A DNA stretch of 36,417 bases from Synechococcales cyanobacterium bin59.metabat.ball.084 (GCA_013297675.1 JAAFHZ010000034.1:1-36417), one strand, 5' to 3'; counted from the first letter of the stretch, positions 27,546 through 35,226 are shown. Notes: generated by a model not told the origin, from the letters alone. Made by a program: numbers and translations.

Positions 27546-28571
27546 CTAGAGATGTCTATGCTTCGTCAAACAATTGGTAAGTTGTTGATGTAGTTGTAGT
27601 TTATTCAGCTTGCGTCCAATAATTACTAACTGGTTAGATGGCAATTCCGTTGTCATCCAAACACTATCATCAATGTGAAAGCGATGGCCGCTGAGTTGAA
27701 AAACGTGACGAGCGGGGCTTTCGTCAAACCACAAAATCCCCTTGGCTCGAAAAACCGTATCTGGTAGTTGATAGTCTAGGAACTGCTGAAATTTTTTGAG
27801 TGAAAAAGGCCGATCGCTTTTAAACGAGATTGATACAAACCCATCAGCATTTAGATGATTCGTTGTAGGGTCTTTTTTAGGTGCAGCTAAAGCTTGGAGC
27901 GAGGAACCTACCTGAGCAAAGCTTACATCTAAAATTAAGGGCAGAGGAACGATGCCGAACTGCGATCGCAAAACTTTTGCATAGTCTTTGATCGAATAAA
28001 TATATGATTCCAGGCTGTCTACGTGAGCCTCAGAGACCAGATCGGTTTTATTAACTAATACAATATCACTATAAAGTAGCTGACTTTTGGCAGCTTCGCT
28101 GTAATATTGCTCAGGTGTAAAAGTCTCAGCATCTATCATAGTGAGAATCGAATCTAACCGGGTTAGATCTCGCAAATCTGTACCCAGAAATTGCAGCACG
28201 ATCGGCAGCGGGTCTGCAACTCCAGTGGTTTCAATTATCAAATAATCAATACTGTCACTTTCCCCAGGTTTATATTGCTGAAGTATTTTATAGACAGCCT
28301 CCGTCAAATTGTTATCAATAGTACAGCAGATGCAACCATTGGTCAACTCAATCATATCTTCTGTGACAGTGACTAGAAGCTGACTGTCAATGTTAATATC
28401 ACCAAACTCATTGACTAAAACGGCAATTTTTAGACCATGATTATTACTCAGAATGTGGTTGAGTAGTGTGGTTTTGCCACTGCCTAAAAATCCAGTAATG
28501 ATCGTAACAGGCAGTCCCTGACTAGGGATTTCTAGGGCATTGGAGGTTCTTGACTGGGTGATATTAATCAT
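27546..28571 (-). CDS. COG0523-family GTPase, second paralogue, without histidine-rich loop
   Basis: A 341-residue G3E GTPase closely similar to the one at 24352-25398: GFLGSGKT (27-34), NEFGDINIDSQLLV, GCICC (79-83), IETTGVADPLPI, LVNKTDLV, and FRAKGILWFDESPARHVFQL in the C-terminal domain. In place of the histidine-rich loop it has only a short AAPKKDPTTNHLN segment. It may therefore load a different client or act without storage. It is the last gene of the minus-strand zinc operon, 14 bases after the DUF1636 gene, and converges with folE. Confidence 0.9.
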   Translation of the reverse strand: MINITQSRTSNALEIPSQGLPVTIITGFLGSGKTTLLNHILSNNHGLKIAVLVNEFGDINIDSQLLVTVTEDMIELTNGCICCTIDNNLTEAVYKILQQYKPGESDSIDYLIIETTGVADPLPIVLQFLGTDLRDLTRLDSILTMIDAETFTPEQYYSEAAKSQLLYSDIVLVNKTDLVSEAHVDSLESYIYSIKDYAKVLRSQFGIVPLPLILDVSFAQVGSSLQALAAPKKDPTTNHLNADGFVSISFKSDRPFSLKKFQQFLDYQLPDTVFRAKGILWFDESPARHVFQLSGHRFHIDDSVWMTTELPSNQLVIIGRKLNKLQLHQQLTNCLTKHRHL

Positions 28572-28585
28572 ACTGGCTTCTTAGC

Positions 28586-28969
28586 TTAAATAAAATTTGG
28601 CAGGGGCGGAATTCTGGCTAGAATGCCTTTTCTGAGGATTTCAGGACGTTCTATGCGCGGAATTAAGCCATCGGTACTGACATAATATAGTTTTGCTAAC
28701 TGCAAAATACTAATTGCACTTTGTAGCGGCGGCAAATCACCGAACATTAGGGTGGTTTTGCGAGGAGCGGCATAAGCAATTACACAGCGACGGTTACAAG
28801 CGCTCAGGCATTCAACGGCTTCGATCGAATACTCTGTCGTCAGATCCCACGCTGGCTGTAAATTTTGCAATTGGTCTAACAGGTGTTGCCCACCCCGCTG
28901 ACCGAGCAGCTCGCGCTGGGTTGATGAATAGGAGCAAGATTTACAGACAAAAATAGTGTGTTTGGTCAT
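28586..28969 (-). CDS. DUF1636 family, cysteine-rich metal or Fe-S protein
   Basis: A 127-residue small protein. Cysteines lie in FVCKSCSYSS and VECLSACNRRCVIAY, a CxxC plus CxxxCxxxC arrangement that resembles thioredoxin-like [2Fe-2S] ferredoxin domains, and DUF1636 members are so described. DUF1636 genes recur next to COG0523 genes in bacteria. The role is unknown; metal sensing, storage or electron transfer are possible. It lies eight bases after thrS and 14 before the GTPase, within the seven-gene operon. Confidence 0.8.
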   Translation of the reverse strand: MTKHTIFVCKSCSYSSTQRELLGQRGGQHLLDQLQNLQPAWDLTTEYSIEAVECLSACNRRCVIAYAAPRKTTLMFGDLPPLQSAISILQLAKLYYVSTDGLIPRIERPEILRKGILARIPPLPNFI

Positions 28970-28977
28970 AAGGCTAC

Positions 28978-30825
28978 CTAAATTTGTTGTTTGCTAATAA
29001 TTGCCTGTTGCATTCGTTCCTGAAGTGCTGCAGTAGTCAAAGAGCCATGATCTCCAGACTTTCGAGTACGAATACTAAGTGTGTTGCTAGCCATCTCCCG
29101 TTCACCAATTACCGCAACTATAGGGATTTTAGCTAGCTCGGCATTGCGAATCTGTCTACCTAAGCGCTCTTTGCTTTTATCAACTTCAACTCGATAACCT
29201 AGCTGCTTAAGCTGTGTAGCGACTGATACTGCATAGTCATAAAAATCATCAGCTACTGGCAGCAGCCGCACCTGCACCGGAGCCAGCCACAAGGGAAAAT
29301 CTCCAGCATAGTTCTCAATTAAAATCCCAAAAAATCTCTCCAATGAGCCAAAAATAGCTCGATGGATCATAATTGGTCGCTGACGAGTATCATCTGCCGC
29401 TGCATATTTCAAGTCAAAACGCTCGGGCAAATTAAAATCTACTTGAATTGTTGAACACTGCCACTGACGATCGATCGCGTCCCGAATTTTAATATCAATT
29501 TTAGGGCCATAAAATGCGCCACCACCCTCATCGACAGTATATTTCCATTCTTTAGCATCCAAGGCTCCAATTAACGCATTGGTAGCCAAATCCCATATCT
29601 CATTATCCCCAACCGATTTATCTGGGCGGGTAGAAAGATACACCTCATACTGGGTAAAGCCAAAATCTGACAATACTTGTTCGGTTAGATTCAACACACC
29701 CAAAATCTCAGAGGTAACTTGATCGGGTAAACAAAAAATGTGGGCATCATCTTGGGTAAAGCCTCGCACTCGCATTAGTCCATGGAGTGCCCCTGATCGC
29801 TCATAGCGATACACAGTACCCAATTCGGCTAGTCGAATTGGCAACTCGCGGTAAGAATGCAGTTGGTTTTTGTAAGCCAGCACATGAAAAGGACAGTTCA
29901 TCGGCTTGATTTGATAATGCTGAGACTCAATCTCCATTTGGTCAAACATGCTTTCTCGGTAAAAGTCAAAGTGGCCAGAAGTTTTCCAGAGATCAAGGTT
30001 GGCAATATGAGGAGTGTAGAGCAGCTCATAGCCGCTATCTAAATGTGCCTGCCGCCAATAGTCTTCGATTAACAGCCTAATTCTGGCTCCTTTGGGGTGC
30101 CAAAATACCAGTCCTCCACCAGCATCATATTGAATGCTAAATAGATCTAGGTCTTTTCCTATCTTGCGATGATCACGGCGTTTAGCTTCTTCTTTTTGAG
30201 TTAAATAAGCTTGCAGTTGCTCTGCGGTTTCCCAAGCAGTGCCATAGATGCGCTGTAGTTGAGGCTTGGTTTCATCCCCGCGCCAGTAGGCTCCAGCCAA
30301 GCTCTCTAAAGCAAAGGCATCAGCAACGATCTCGCCAGTGTGACTCAAATGTGGTCCAGCACACAAATCCCACCAATAATTAGGATTTTTGGATTTTACT
30401 GGGTCGAGAGCAGTATCTGTATCAAGATCATTTGTGTGACCTATAAAGTAACGGGTAATAGTTTCATCAACAGCAATTCCATCCAAAATTTCTAGCTTGT
30501 ATGGTTCATTCTCTCGCTCAATTTCTTTCCGAACTTGCTGCCGATCGATGACTTCTCTTACAACGGGCAAATTGGCTTTAATGATCCGACGCATTCTTTT
30601 CTCAATCTTAGTCAAATCATGAGGAGTGAAAGGCTCTGCTCGATCAAAATCATAGTAAAATCCAGTATCTGTCCATGGTCCGATCGCCACCTTGGTTTCA
30701 GGGAAAATCGCCTGCACTGCCATGCCCAAGACATGAGCGCAAGTGTGACGAATTCTTAGTAGCGATTGAGGATCACTAGAAAAAAGACCTGGCTTCATTA
30801 ATAACTGCTTAATTTCACTACTCAT
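28978..30825 (-). CDS. thrS: threonyl-tRNA synthetase, probable zinc-starvation copy
   Basis: A 615-residue class II synthetase. It has no N-terminal TGS domain. The editing domain retains its HxxxH and CxxxH residues (His27/His31 in RHTCAHVL; Cys155/His159 in LCAGPH). The catalytic zinc site is complete: Cys311 in MNCPFH, His362 in DDAHIFC and His488 in MIHRAIFG. A C-terminal anticodon-binding domain is present (RLLPVADDF onward). Because zinc reads threonine directly in this enzyme, a copy under a Zur box next to COG0523 genes is probably the stress paralogue, though I cannot see whether another thrS exists. Its ATG overlaps the previous stop by four bases. Confidence 0.92.
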   Translation of the reverse strand: MSSEIKQLLMKPGLFSSDPQSLLRIRHTCAHVLGMAVQAIFPETKVAIGPWTDTGFYYDFDRAEPFTPHDLTKIEKRMRRIIKANLPVVREVIDRQQVRKEIERENEPYKLEILDGIAVDETITRYFIGHTNDLDTDTALDPVKSKNPNYWWDLCAGPHLSHTGEIVADAFALESLAGAYWRGDETKPQLQRIYGTAWETAEQLQAYLTQKEEAKRRDHRKIGKDLDLFSIQYDAGGGLVFWHPKGARIRLLIEDYWRQAHLDSGYELLYTPHIANLDLWKTSGHFDFYRESMFDQMEIESQHYQIKPMNCPFHVLAYKNQLHSYRELPIRLAELGTVYRYERSGALHGLMRVRGFTQDDAHIFCLPDQVTSEILGVLNLTEQVLSDFGFTQYEVYLSTRPDKSVGDNEIWDLATNALIGALDAKEWKYTVDEGGGAFYGPKIDIKIRDAIDRQWQCSTIQVDFNLPERFDLKYAAADDTRQRPIMIHRAIFGSLERFFGILIENYAGDFPLWLAPVQVRLLPVADDFYDYAVSVATQLKQLGYRVEVDKSKERLGRQIRNAELAKIPIVAVIGEREMASNTLSIRTRKSGDHGSLTTAALQERMQQAIISKQQI

Positions 30826-31553
30826 GATGCTTTCCTATTGCCAAAACCTTTGCCAAATCCATAAGATACCTGTTTGAAATTAACCTGTCCAGAAGCAGGA
30901 GAATAAACTGTATAGCTAGCTAAATTTGGTGTTAGGCCGACGTTTCCGACTCCCACCACAAATTTGTTACTAGTCTCCATGGTTGTTGTGGGAGTGGCAC
31001 CATTAAGAGTTATCACTGTAGAAGTACTAGATCCATCTGCGATTTGATAGTTAAATTGCAGACCCGATCGACCGCAAAATAAATAATTAGCATCTAGTCT
31101 CCCCAGTCGATCACACATCACCAGAGGCGAAGTATCTGGGCGCAAATCGTCGGCAACGCTCACGCTGCTGCCATGAGTCAATAGGCAATCTAGCTCCATA
31201 AATCCAAACTCCAGCGATCGAATCCAAGTCACAGTTTCTCGTGAGACGGCATCCCAAAGAGTTTTAACCATCTCGGCTCCATATTTTTCAATCAACGCCG
31301 TGGGTTCTGGTTTTTGACCATAGGCATGCAAAATCAAACATTGTTCTTCCCACCAACCCGTACAAATTTGGGGAGTTGGTTCACCTTTGCGAGGATTTTG
31401 CAATCTTTTCACCAAGGCTTCACTAGTAGCATTTGGCCCGACCAAATCGCCCAAGATGTACAACTCATCTACTTGATGCTGCTGAACGTCTTGTAGCACT
31501 GCTTCATAGGCGGTCAAATTGCCCACTAATCCACTTAAAATCGCCCATTTCAT
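30822..31553 (-). CDS. metallophosphatase-like pseudoenzyme
   Basis: A 243-residue protein with the calcineurin-like phosphoesterase layout but mostly lost ligands. The D-x-H motif is replaced by SGLVGN (7-12), GNHD by GWWEE (66-70), and GHTH by CGRSG (160-164). Only GDLVG with Asp36 and THGSS with His127 remain. Homology to the next gene upstream is visible in LGDLVG, LLTHGSS and LFCG at matching spacing. It is probably a non-catalytic partner or regulator. It starts two bases after the active-looking paralogue and overlaps thrS by four bases (ATGA), so it is tightly coupled to both. Confidence 0.72.
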   Translation of the reverse strand: MKWAILSGLVGNLTAYEAVLQDVQQHQVDELYILGDLVGPNATSEALVKRLQNPRKGEPTPQICTGWWEEQCLILHAYGQKPEPTALIEKYGAEMVKTLWDAVSRETVTWIRSLEFGFMELDCLLTHGSSVSVADDLRPDTSPLVMCDRLGRLDANYLFCGRSGLQFNYQIADGSSTSTVITLNGATPTTTMETSNKFVVGVGNVGLTPNLASYTVYSPASGQVNFKQVSYGFGKGFGNRKAS

Positions 31554-31555
31554 AG

Positions 31556-32368
31556 CTACCTCTCACATACATGGCTAGGATCATCGGCACGTTCAGCAAA
31601 CTCTAAACCCTGTGCTAATCGCCAAGCAAAAATTGGCGGCAAGCCTTTTTCGATAATATCTGCACAGGTTTTTTGGTAGTCGTATTCTATTTCTCGAATT
31701 GTCACTAGCTGATCATCAGTATCATAGAGTACATAAGTTGCATGAGGTCGCCCGTGACGTGGCTCACCTACAGAACCAGCATTCACAATGCGTCGTACCG
31801 ATGGGGTAAATTGATAGTGGGCATCTTTTTGTCCTTGCTGCTCTACTTTAACCAGCATTTTTGTTTGATCCAAAGTCCGCACGTAAGGCACATGGGTATG
31901 GCCGCAGAATAACACATTAGAGCCAGTTGATAATACCCGCTCCAAAGCAGTAAAAGCATTCACATCGGGCAATAAATATTCATGCTGACCATTGGGGCTA
32001 CCATGGACAAAGCTCATATTTTTTTCTTTGATAGTTAGAGGTAGCTGAGCTAGATATTCGCGGGTTTCTGGGTGAATTTGTTGATCTGTCCAGGCATGAG
32101 CGGCCTTGCCCCGACTCTCGGCTAATAGCGAAGGGTAGCTACAATCACAGGCATTTAAGCCTTCTACAATATCTTCATCCCAACAGCCTTGACAGGTGGG
32201 GATATCTAAAGACCTGATCATTTCTACTACGGCATTTGGGTGCGGTCCATAGCCTACTAAGTCCCCGAGACAAAATATTTGTTCGGCTTTGTGGTCATCA
32301 ATATCTGACAATACGGCGTTGAGCGCTTCGTAGTTGCCATGAATACAAGACATAACAGCAATTTTCAT
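31556..32368 (-). CDS. calcineurin-like metallophosphoesterase with altered metal site
   Basis: A 270-residue YfcE/MJ0936-like phosphoesterase. Present ligands are His10, Asp36 in CLGDLVGYGPH, His122 in FVHGSPN, and His157/His159 in LFCGHTHVPYV. The first motif reads SCIHGN, with Cys8 where aspartate is usual, and the GNHD motif reads TCQGCWDE (Cys59, Cys62). Several further cysteines are nearby. The protein may still hydrolyse phosphoesters, perhaps with a different metal; the substrate is unknown. It starts within the previous stop codon (TAATG), and the pseudoenzyme follows two bases later. Confidence 0.78.
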   Translation of the reverse strand: MKIAVMSCIHGNYEALNAVLSDIDDHKAEQIFCLGDLVGYGPHPNAVVEMIRSLDIPTCQGCWDEDIVEGLNACDCSYPSLLAESRGKAAHAWTDQQIHPETREYLAQLPLTIKEKNMSFVHGSPNGQHEYLLPDVNAFTALERVLSTGSNVLFCGHTHVPYVRTLDQTKMLVKVEQQGQKDAHYQFTPSVRRIVNAGSVGEPRHGRPHATYVLYDTDDQLVTIREIEYDYQKTCADIIEKGLPPIFAWRLAQGLEFAERADDPSHVCER

Positions 32369-33123
32369 TAGACTGGCTCCAACATATTTTCTTTGATTTT
32401 GGATTGGTAATAGGCGATCGCCTCATCACTAAGGCAGCATTCAGCTAAGGTGTCACCGATCGACTGCCGATCTAGACTAACTCCAATTATTTCTAAGCCG
32501 CTAAAGCGACTGGGGCGACCGTCTAACCACAGGGGCAAATTTAGCTCTCGGTAGCGGTTTTTGTGACCTGCTACAAAGTCAAAATAAAAAGAGCGGCCAT
32601 CAGACAAATCAAAAATTCCTTTGGCGCGTTGCACTAAACCATAAGCACCTTGGGTTAGCTCTGCCCATAGCGTATCAATGCTGGCGGGATCAATGACTTG
32701 GTAAGAAAGATCCGATCGCCATAAATCTTTTGACTCAGTTGAGGATACTAATTGACCAGTCTCTACTACATCAGCCCACTGGTGCCATTCAGTATTTAGG
32801 TTGAGTAGGTTAGGCGGGACGATCGCTACTTTTTGAGCATCCAAGCCAGTCAATAGCGATTCAGCCGTAGCAAGGGTTAGATGAAATCCTATTTCAATAT
32901 AAATAGTGGCATCAGAATAATGCAATTTATCGACTTGCTGATCGGTAAATACTGTCAACTGAGGAAACTCGGTGAGCAGATGAAAACTATCGATCGGGGT
33001 AGCCTCGGCCTTGGGACAAAAGTACCCTACCGAATCAACAGCTCCAGCTAACTGCTGAGTAATCCAAGTGGTTTTACCCACTCCTGCCGCCCCAGCTACG
33101 GCAACAATTGATGGCTTGTTCAT
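32368..33123 (-). CDS. P-loop GTPase distantly related to COG0523, no CxCC motif
   Basis: A 251-residue protein. Walker A is GAAGVGKTTW (11-20). A C-terminal segment (QRAKGIFDLSDGRSFYFDFV) matches the CobW C-terminal domain. The central GTPase motifs are poor: there is no clear NKxD, and the GCICC metal motif of true COG0523 proteins is absent. It may bind nucleotide and partner with the real chaperones. Its start overlaps the stop of the upstream 52-residue gene (ATGA), and its stop overlaps the next start (TAATG). Confidence 0.7.
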   Translation of the reverse strand: MNKPSIVAVAGAAGVGKTTWITQQLAGAVDSVGYFCPKAEATPIDSFHLLTEFPQLTVFTDQQVDKLHYSDATIYIEIGFHLTLATAESLLTGLDAQKVAIVPPNLLNLNTEWHQWADVVETGQLVSSTESKDLWRSDLSYQVIDPASIDTLWAELTQGAYGLVQRAKGIFDLSDGRSFYFDFVAGHKNRYRELNLPLWLDGRPSRFSGLEIIGVSLDRQSIGDTLAECCLSDEAIAYYQSKIKENMLEPV

Positions 33124-33278
33124 TTTTTCAGACCATTAACTATCAAACTTGGGACTTGATCAATGCGATCAGCAGTAATCTGCCAAACTTCTTCCCATTG
33201 CTGGGTAATAATACTTTTCCATTGCTGACCATATCGAGAAGATAGAGGGGAGCTTAAACGAATCGATGATTTTGACAT
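33120..33278 (-). CDS. 52-residue protein, first gene of the Zur-controlled operon
   Basis: A short frame from the ATG at 33278 to a TGA at 33120-33122 that overlaps the next ATG by four bases. It begins MSKSSIRLSSPLSSRYGQQW and contains three tryptophans (QQWKSIITQQWEEVWQ), then a helix-like tail ending VNGLKK. No signal peptide, no membrane segment, no cysteine or histidine, so it is not itself an obvious metal binder. I do not recognise it. The ATGA coupling and the Zur box 26 bases upstream argue that it is translated. Confidence 0.6.
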   Translation of the reverse strand: MSKSSIRLSSPLSSRYGQQWKSIITQQWEEVWQITADRIDQVPSLIVNGLKK

Positions 33279-33304
33279 GAGCAGGAAACCTAATCAAAGC
33301 TTAG

Positions 33305-33319
33305 TGATAATGATTATCA
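33305..33319 (-). promoter_or_regulatory. Zur/Fur-type operator of the seven-gene operon
   Basis: TGATAAT-G-ATTATCA is a perfect 7-1-7 palindrome identical in arms to the box at 23262-23276. It lies 26 bases upstream of the ATG at 33278. Confidence 0.88.
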
Positions 33320-33430
33320 TTCTTACTACCCTACCTGATACTTGGATTATTTACCAGCTCTTTTCAAGAAAATTCGGAAGGCTATTAGCTTAAAGCCCTT
33401 ATACAGACTTGACTTTAGAATAAATCCGTT

Positions 33431-33457
33431 TTGAGAATGATTATCATTCTCAAAATT
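33431..33457. promoter_or_regulatory. second Zur/Fur-like palindrome, 27 bases
   Basis: TTTTGAGAATGAT-T-ATCATTCTCAAAA is a perfect 13-1-13 palindrome. Its core GAATGATTATCATTC is closer to a Fur-like sequence than to the other two boxes. Its centre is 132 bases from that of the first box. It may strengthen repression or control something to the right that has been lost. Confidence 0.75.
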
Positions 33458-33550
33458 ATGTTACTTTGAGAACAATCCTAAAATCAAGATTATTTCTGAT
33501 AAGGTTGGCAGCATACATACATATTTCAATACTATTCAGATTCAATTTAA

Positions 33551-33840
33551 GAAAAAACACCACCTGCAGACGGTGAGCCAATTAGATGGATGCTATTAAC
33601 TAGCTTACCAATAGAAGCTTTGGAGCAAGCTTGTCAATATGTATACTGGTGTAATTTACGTTGGTTGATTGAAAGATTTCACTACACATTAAAAAGTGGT
33701 TGTAAAATTGAAAAATTGCAATTAGAAACTAAAGAAAGACTGCTCACACATTAGCAACTTCTTATATAGTAGCATGGAGGCTATGCGTAATTAGCCTCTA
33801 CGATGTCCTCCGCATAAGCAATACATCGAGATTTGCGTAG
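33551..33840 (+). pseudogene. IS4/Tn5-type transposase remnant, frameshifted
   Basis: From 33560 the frame reads PPADGEPIRWMLLTSLPIEA and then WLIERFHYTLKSGCKIEKLQ, the YREK-like C-terminal region of IS4-family (Tn5-like) transposases. It ends at a stop at 33752. In another frame from 33742 the match continues (HTLATSYIVAWRL) to a stop at 33838. The N-terminal half and the end are missing, and no terminal inverted repeats were found. This is an old, dead insertion sequence. It accounts for most of the 620-base stretch right of the zinc operon that has no intact gene. Confidence 0.85.
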
Positions 33841-33902
33841 TGGATAGCCCATTTTAGGAGAGAGCAAGTGCAACAATGTCCCGCTGAAAATTAGTACCCA
33901 AT

Positions 33903-34220
33903 TTAGGCAGTATTAGTGTTAACTTCTATGGTTTGGTTGAACGATCGAATAATTGCCACGATTGAATCTGCATCCTGATCACCAAAAATTTCATCCAGTC
34001 CATTTTGATGAAAATCAGTTTTTGGGCGGCGTATACGCTGAAAAAAAGCGGCTTGTTCGAGGGTGTAGCGCATGTAGAAGCAGCTAGCGCGGGGGGTGCT
34101 GTATACCAAGTTTTCGGCATGGGTGGCATGGTCGAAGATTTGGGGAAAGTCGAGTTTCAGGAAGTCGAAGTTGCTGGCCCTGTCGGCAGGGGAATTGAGG
34201 ATATTTCGGCTGGTGATAAT
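33903..34220 (-). pseudogene. remnant of a type I restriction R-subunit-like N-terminus
   Basis: On the minus strand the frame from about 34220 has no proper start but reads SPADRASNFDFLKLDFPQIF and then YSTPRASCFYMRYTLEQA. This resembles the DUF4145-type N-terminal domain of HsdR/DEAD-box restriction subunits (the pattern of an aromatic-rich opening followed by PRxACFYxRxTLE). The match then ends abruptly, and an unrelated tail (FGDQDADSIVAIIRSFNQTI) runs to a stop at 33903. It looks like a fusion of fragments after deletion. It overlaps the last codons of the Uma2 gene. No hsdM or hsdS is in the window. Confidence 0.6.
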
Positions 34221-34221
34221 G

Positions 34222-34794
34222 TCAAGTTAGTAATGTGGTGTCTTCGTAGACATCGCCGATCGACAGTTCTAGGTTGATGCTATGGAGGGTGATTTGAGGT
34301 TGAGCGGTGCTGTGGGTGGCAAATGTCCAGATGTTGTTTTCTTGCCGCCGAAATATTTCAAGACGTTGGTGCTTGCTGTTGACTAAAATGTATTCTTCCA
34401 GGCTGGGCAGAGTTTGGTAATCGTTAAATTTGTCGCCTCTATCGAAGGCTTCAGTCCCGTCGGAAAGGACTTCGACAATCAGTTTGGGGAAACTTTTGTA
34501 GGTACTGGTTTCGCGGTCTTCAGGATGGCAGGTAACAAGTAGATCGGGGTAGTAGAAACAGTTTTTGGTTGCGATGCTGACTTTGATATCGGCGAAGAAA
34601 GTGCGGCAGTTGCTGCCGCGCAGGTGGTTGCGAATCAGGCTGAAGAGGTTTCCGGCAATGATGTTATGGGTGTCGGTGGTACCTGCCATGGCATAAATTT
34701 CGCCGTCAATGTATTCGTGTTTGATGGGGCTATCTTGCTCGTATTTTAGGTATTCTGCGGGGGAGAGAAAAGACTGGTTAGGACTGGCGATCAT
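34222..34794 (-). CDS. Uma2-family nuclease-like protein
   Basis: A 190-residue PD-(D/E)XK protein of the Uma2 (DUF820) family, which is greatly expanded in cyanobacteria. It has the opening FLSPAEYLKYEQDSPIKHEY with IDGEIYAMAG, the aspartate of NCFYYPDLLVTC, and LIVEVLSDGTEAFDRGDKF with the ExK-like region. It ends in a typical strand/helix segment. Uma2 members are often close to mobile DNA, but function is unclear. The ATG at 34794 has no ribosome-binding site. Its stop codon runs into the restriction remnant. Confidence 0.88.
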   Translation of the reverse strand: MIASPNQSFLSPAEYLKYEQDSPIKHEYIDGEIYAMAGTTDTHNIIAGNLFSLIRNHLRGSNCRTFFADIKVSIATKNCFYYPDLLVTCHPEDRETSTYKSFPKLIVEVLSDGTEAFDRGDKFNDYQTLPSLEEYILVNSKHQRLEIFRRQENNIWTFATHSTAQPQITLHSINLELSIGDVYEDTTLLT

Positions 34795-34896
34795 GGGGTT
34801 GGGTGGGGACTTTTTATAAGTTTAACATTGCAATCAATTCTTAATTCATACTTTTCTGATTCTAACGGAGAGGACTGCTTCTGACCAGAATAATAT

Positions 34897-35226
34897 TTAC
34901 GAAAGCAAAGCGATCGCCTGCTCCAGCAAATCAGGATCTGCACTATTTAACCAAATAATCTCAGGAATCCCCCGAAACCAAGTGCGCTGGCGTTTAGCAA
35001 ACTGGCGAGTATGAAGAATAGTTAACTCGATCGCCTCTGCCAAACTAATTTCACCCTTCAGATACTGACGCATTTCGGCATAGCCCAAAGTATCTAAATT
35101 AGGTAAATTCCAACCATATTCAGCAATTAAATCGCGCACTTCTTGCTCCCAACCCAGCTCAATCATCTGGCTAGCTCTTTGCTGAATACGCTGTTCTAAA
35201 TTAGGGCAATCTAGACCGACTATCAA
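34897..35226 (-). pseudogene. miaA: 3'-terminal fragment of miaA (copy 1)
   Basis: About 109 codons of the C-terminal third of tRNA dimethylallyltransferase, which adds an isopentenyl group to A37 of tRNAs. It reads GLDCPNLEQRIQQRASQMIE, then NLDTLGYAEMRQYLKGEISL and [15 protein letters not shown]. The N-terminal part with the P-loop and catalytic residues is missing; the frame closes with TAA three codons before the homology begins (35227-35235), so it is 5'-truncated. It nearly repeats the sequence at 36289-36417. It cannot encode a working enzyme. Confidence 0.88.
34911..35039. repeat. direct repeat, left copy (miaA 3' end)
   Basis: Matches 36289-36417 at 128 of 129 positions with no gaps (the sole difference is G at 34938 versus T at 36316). 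The true length is not known because the right copy runs off the window. Confidence 0.95.

Noticed and set aside
34005-34277. Plus-strand frame of 90 codons
   Set aside because: The opposite strand of the same stretch carries recognisable restriction-subunit and Uma2 sequence; the plus frame is glycine/valine-rich shadow coding.
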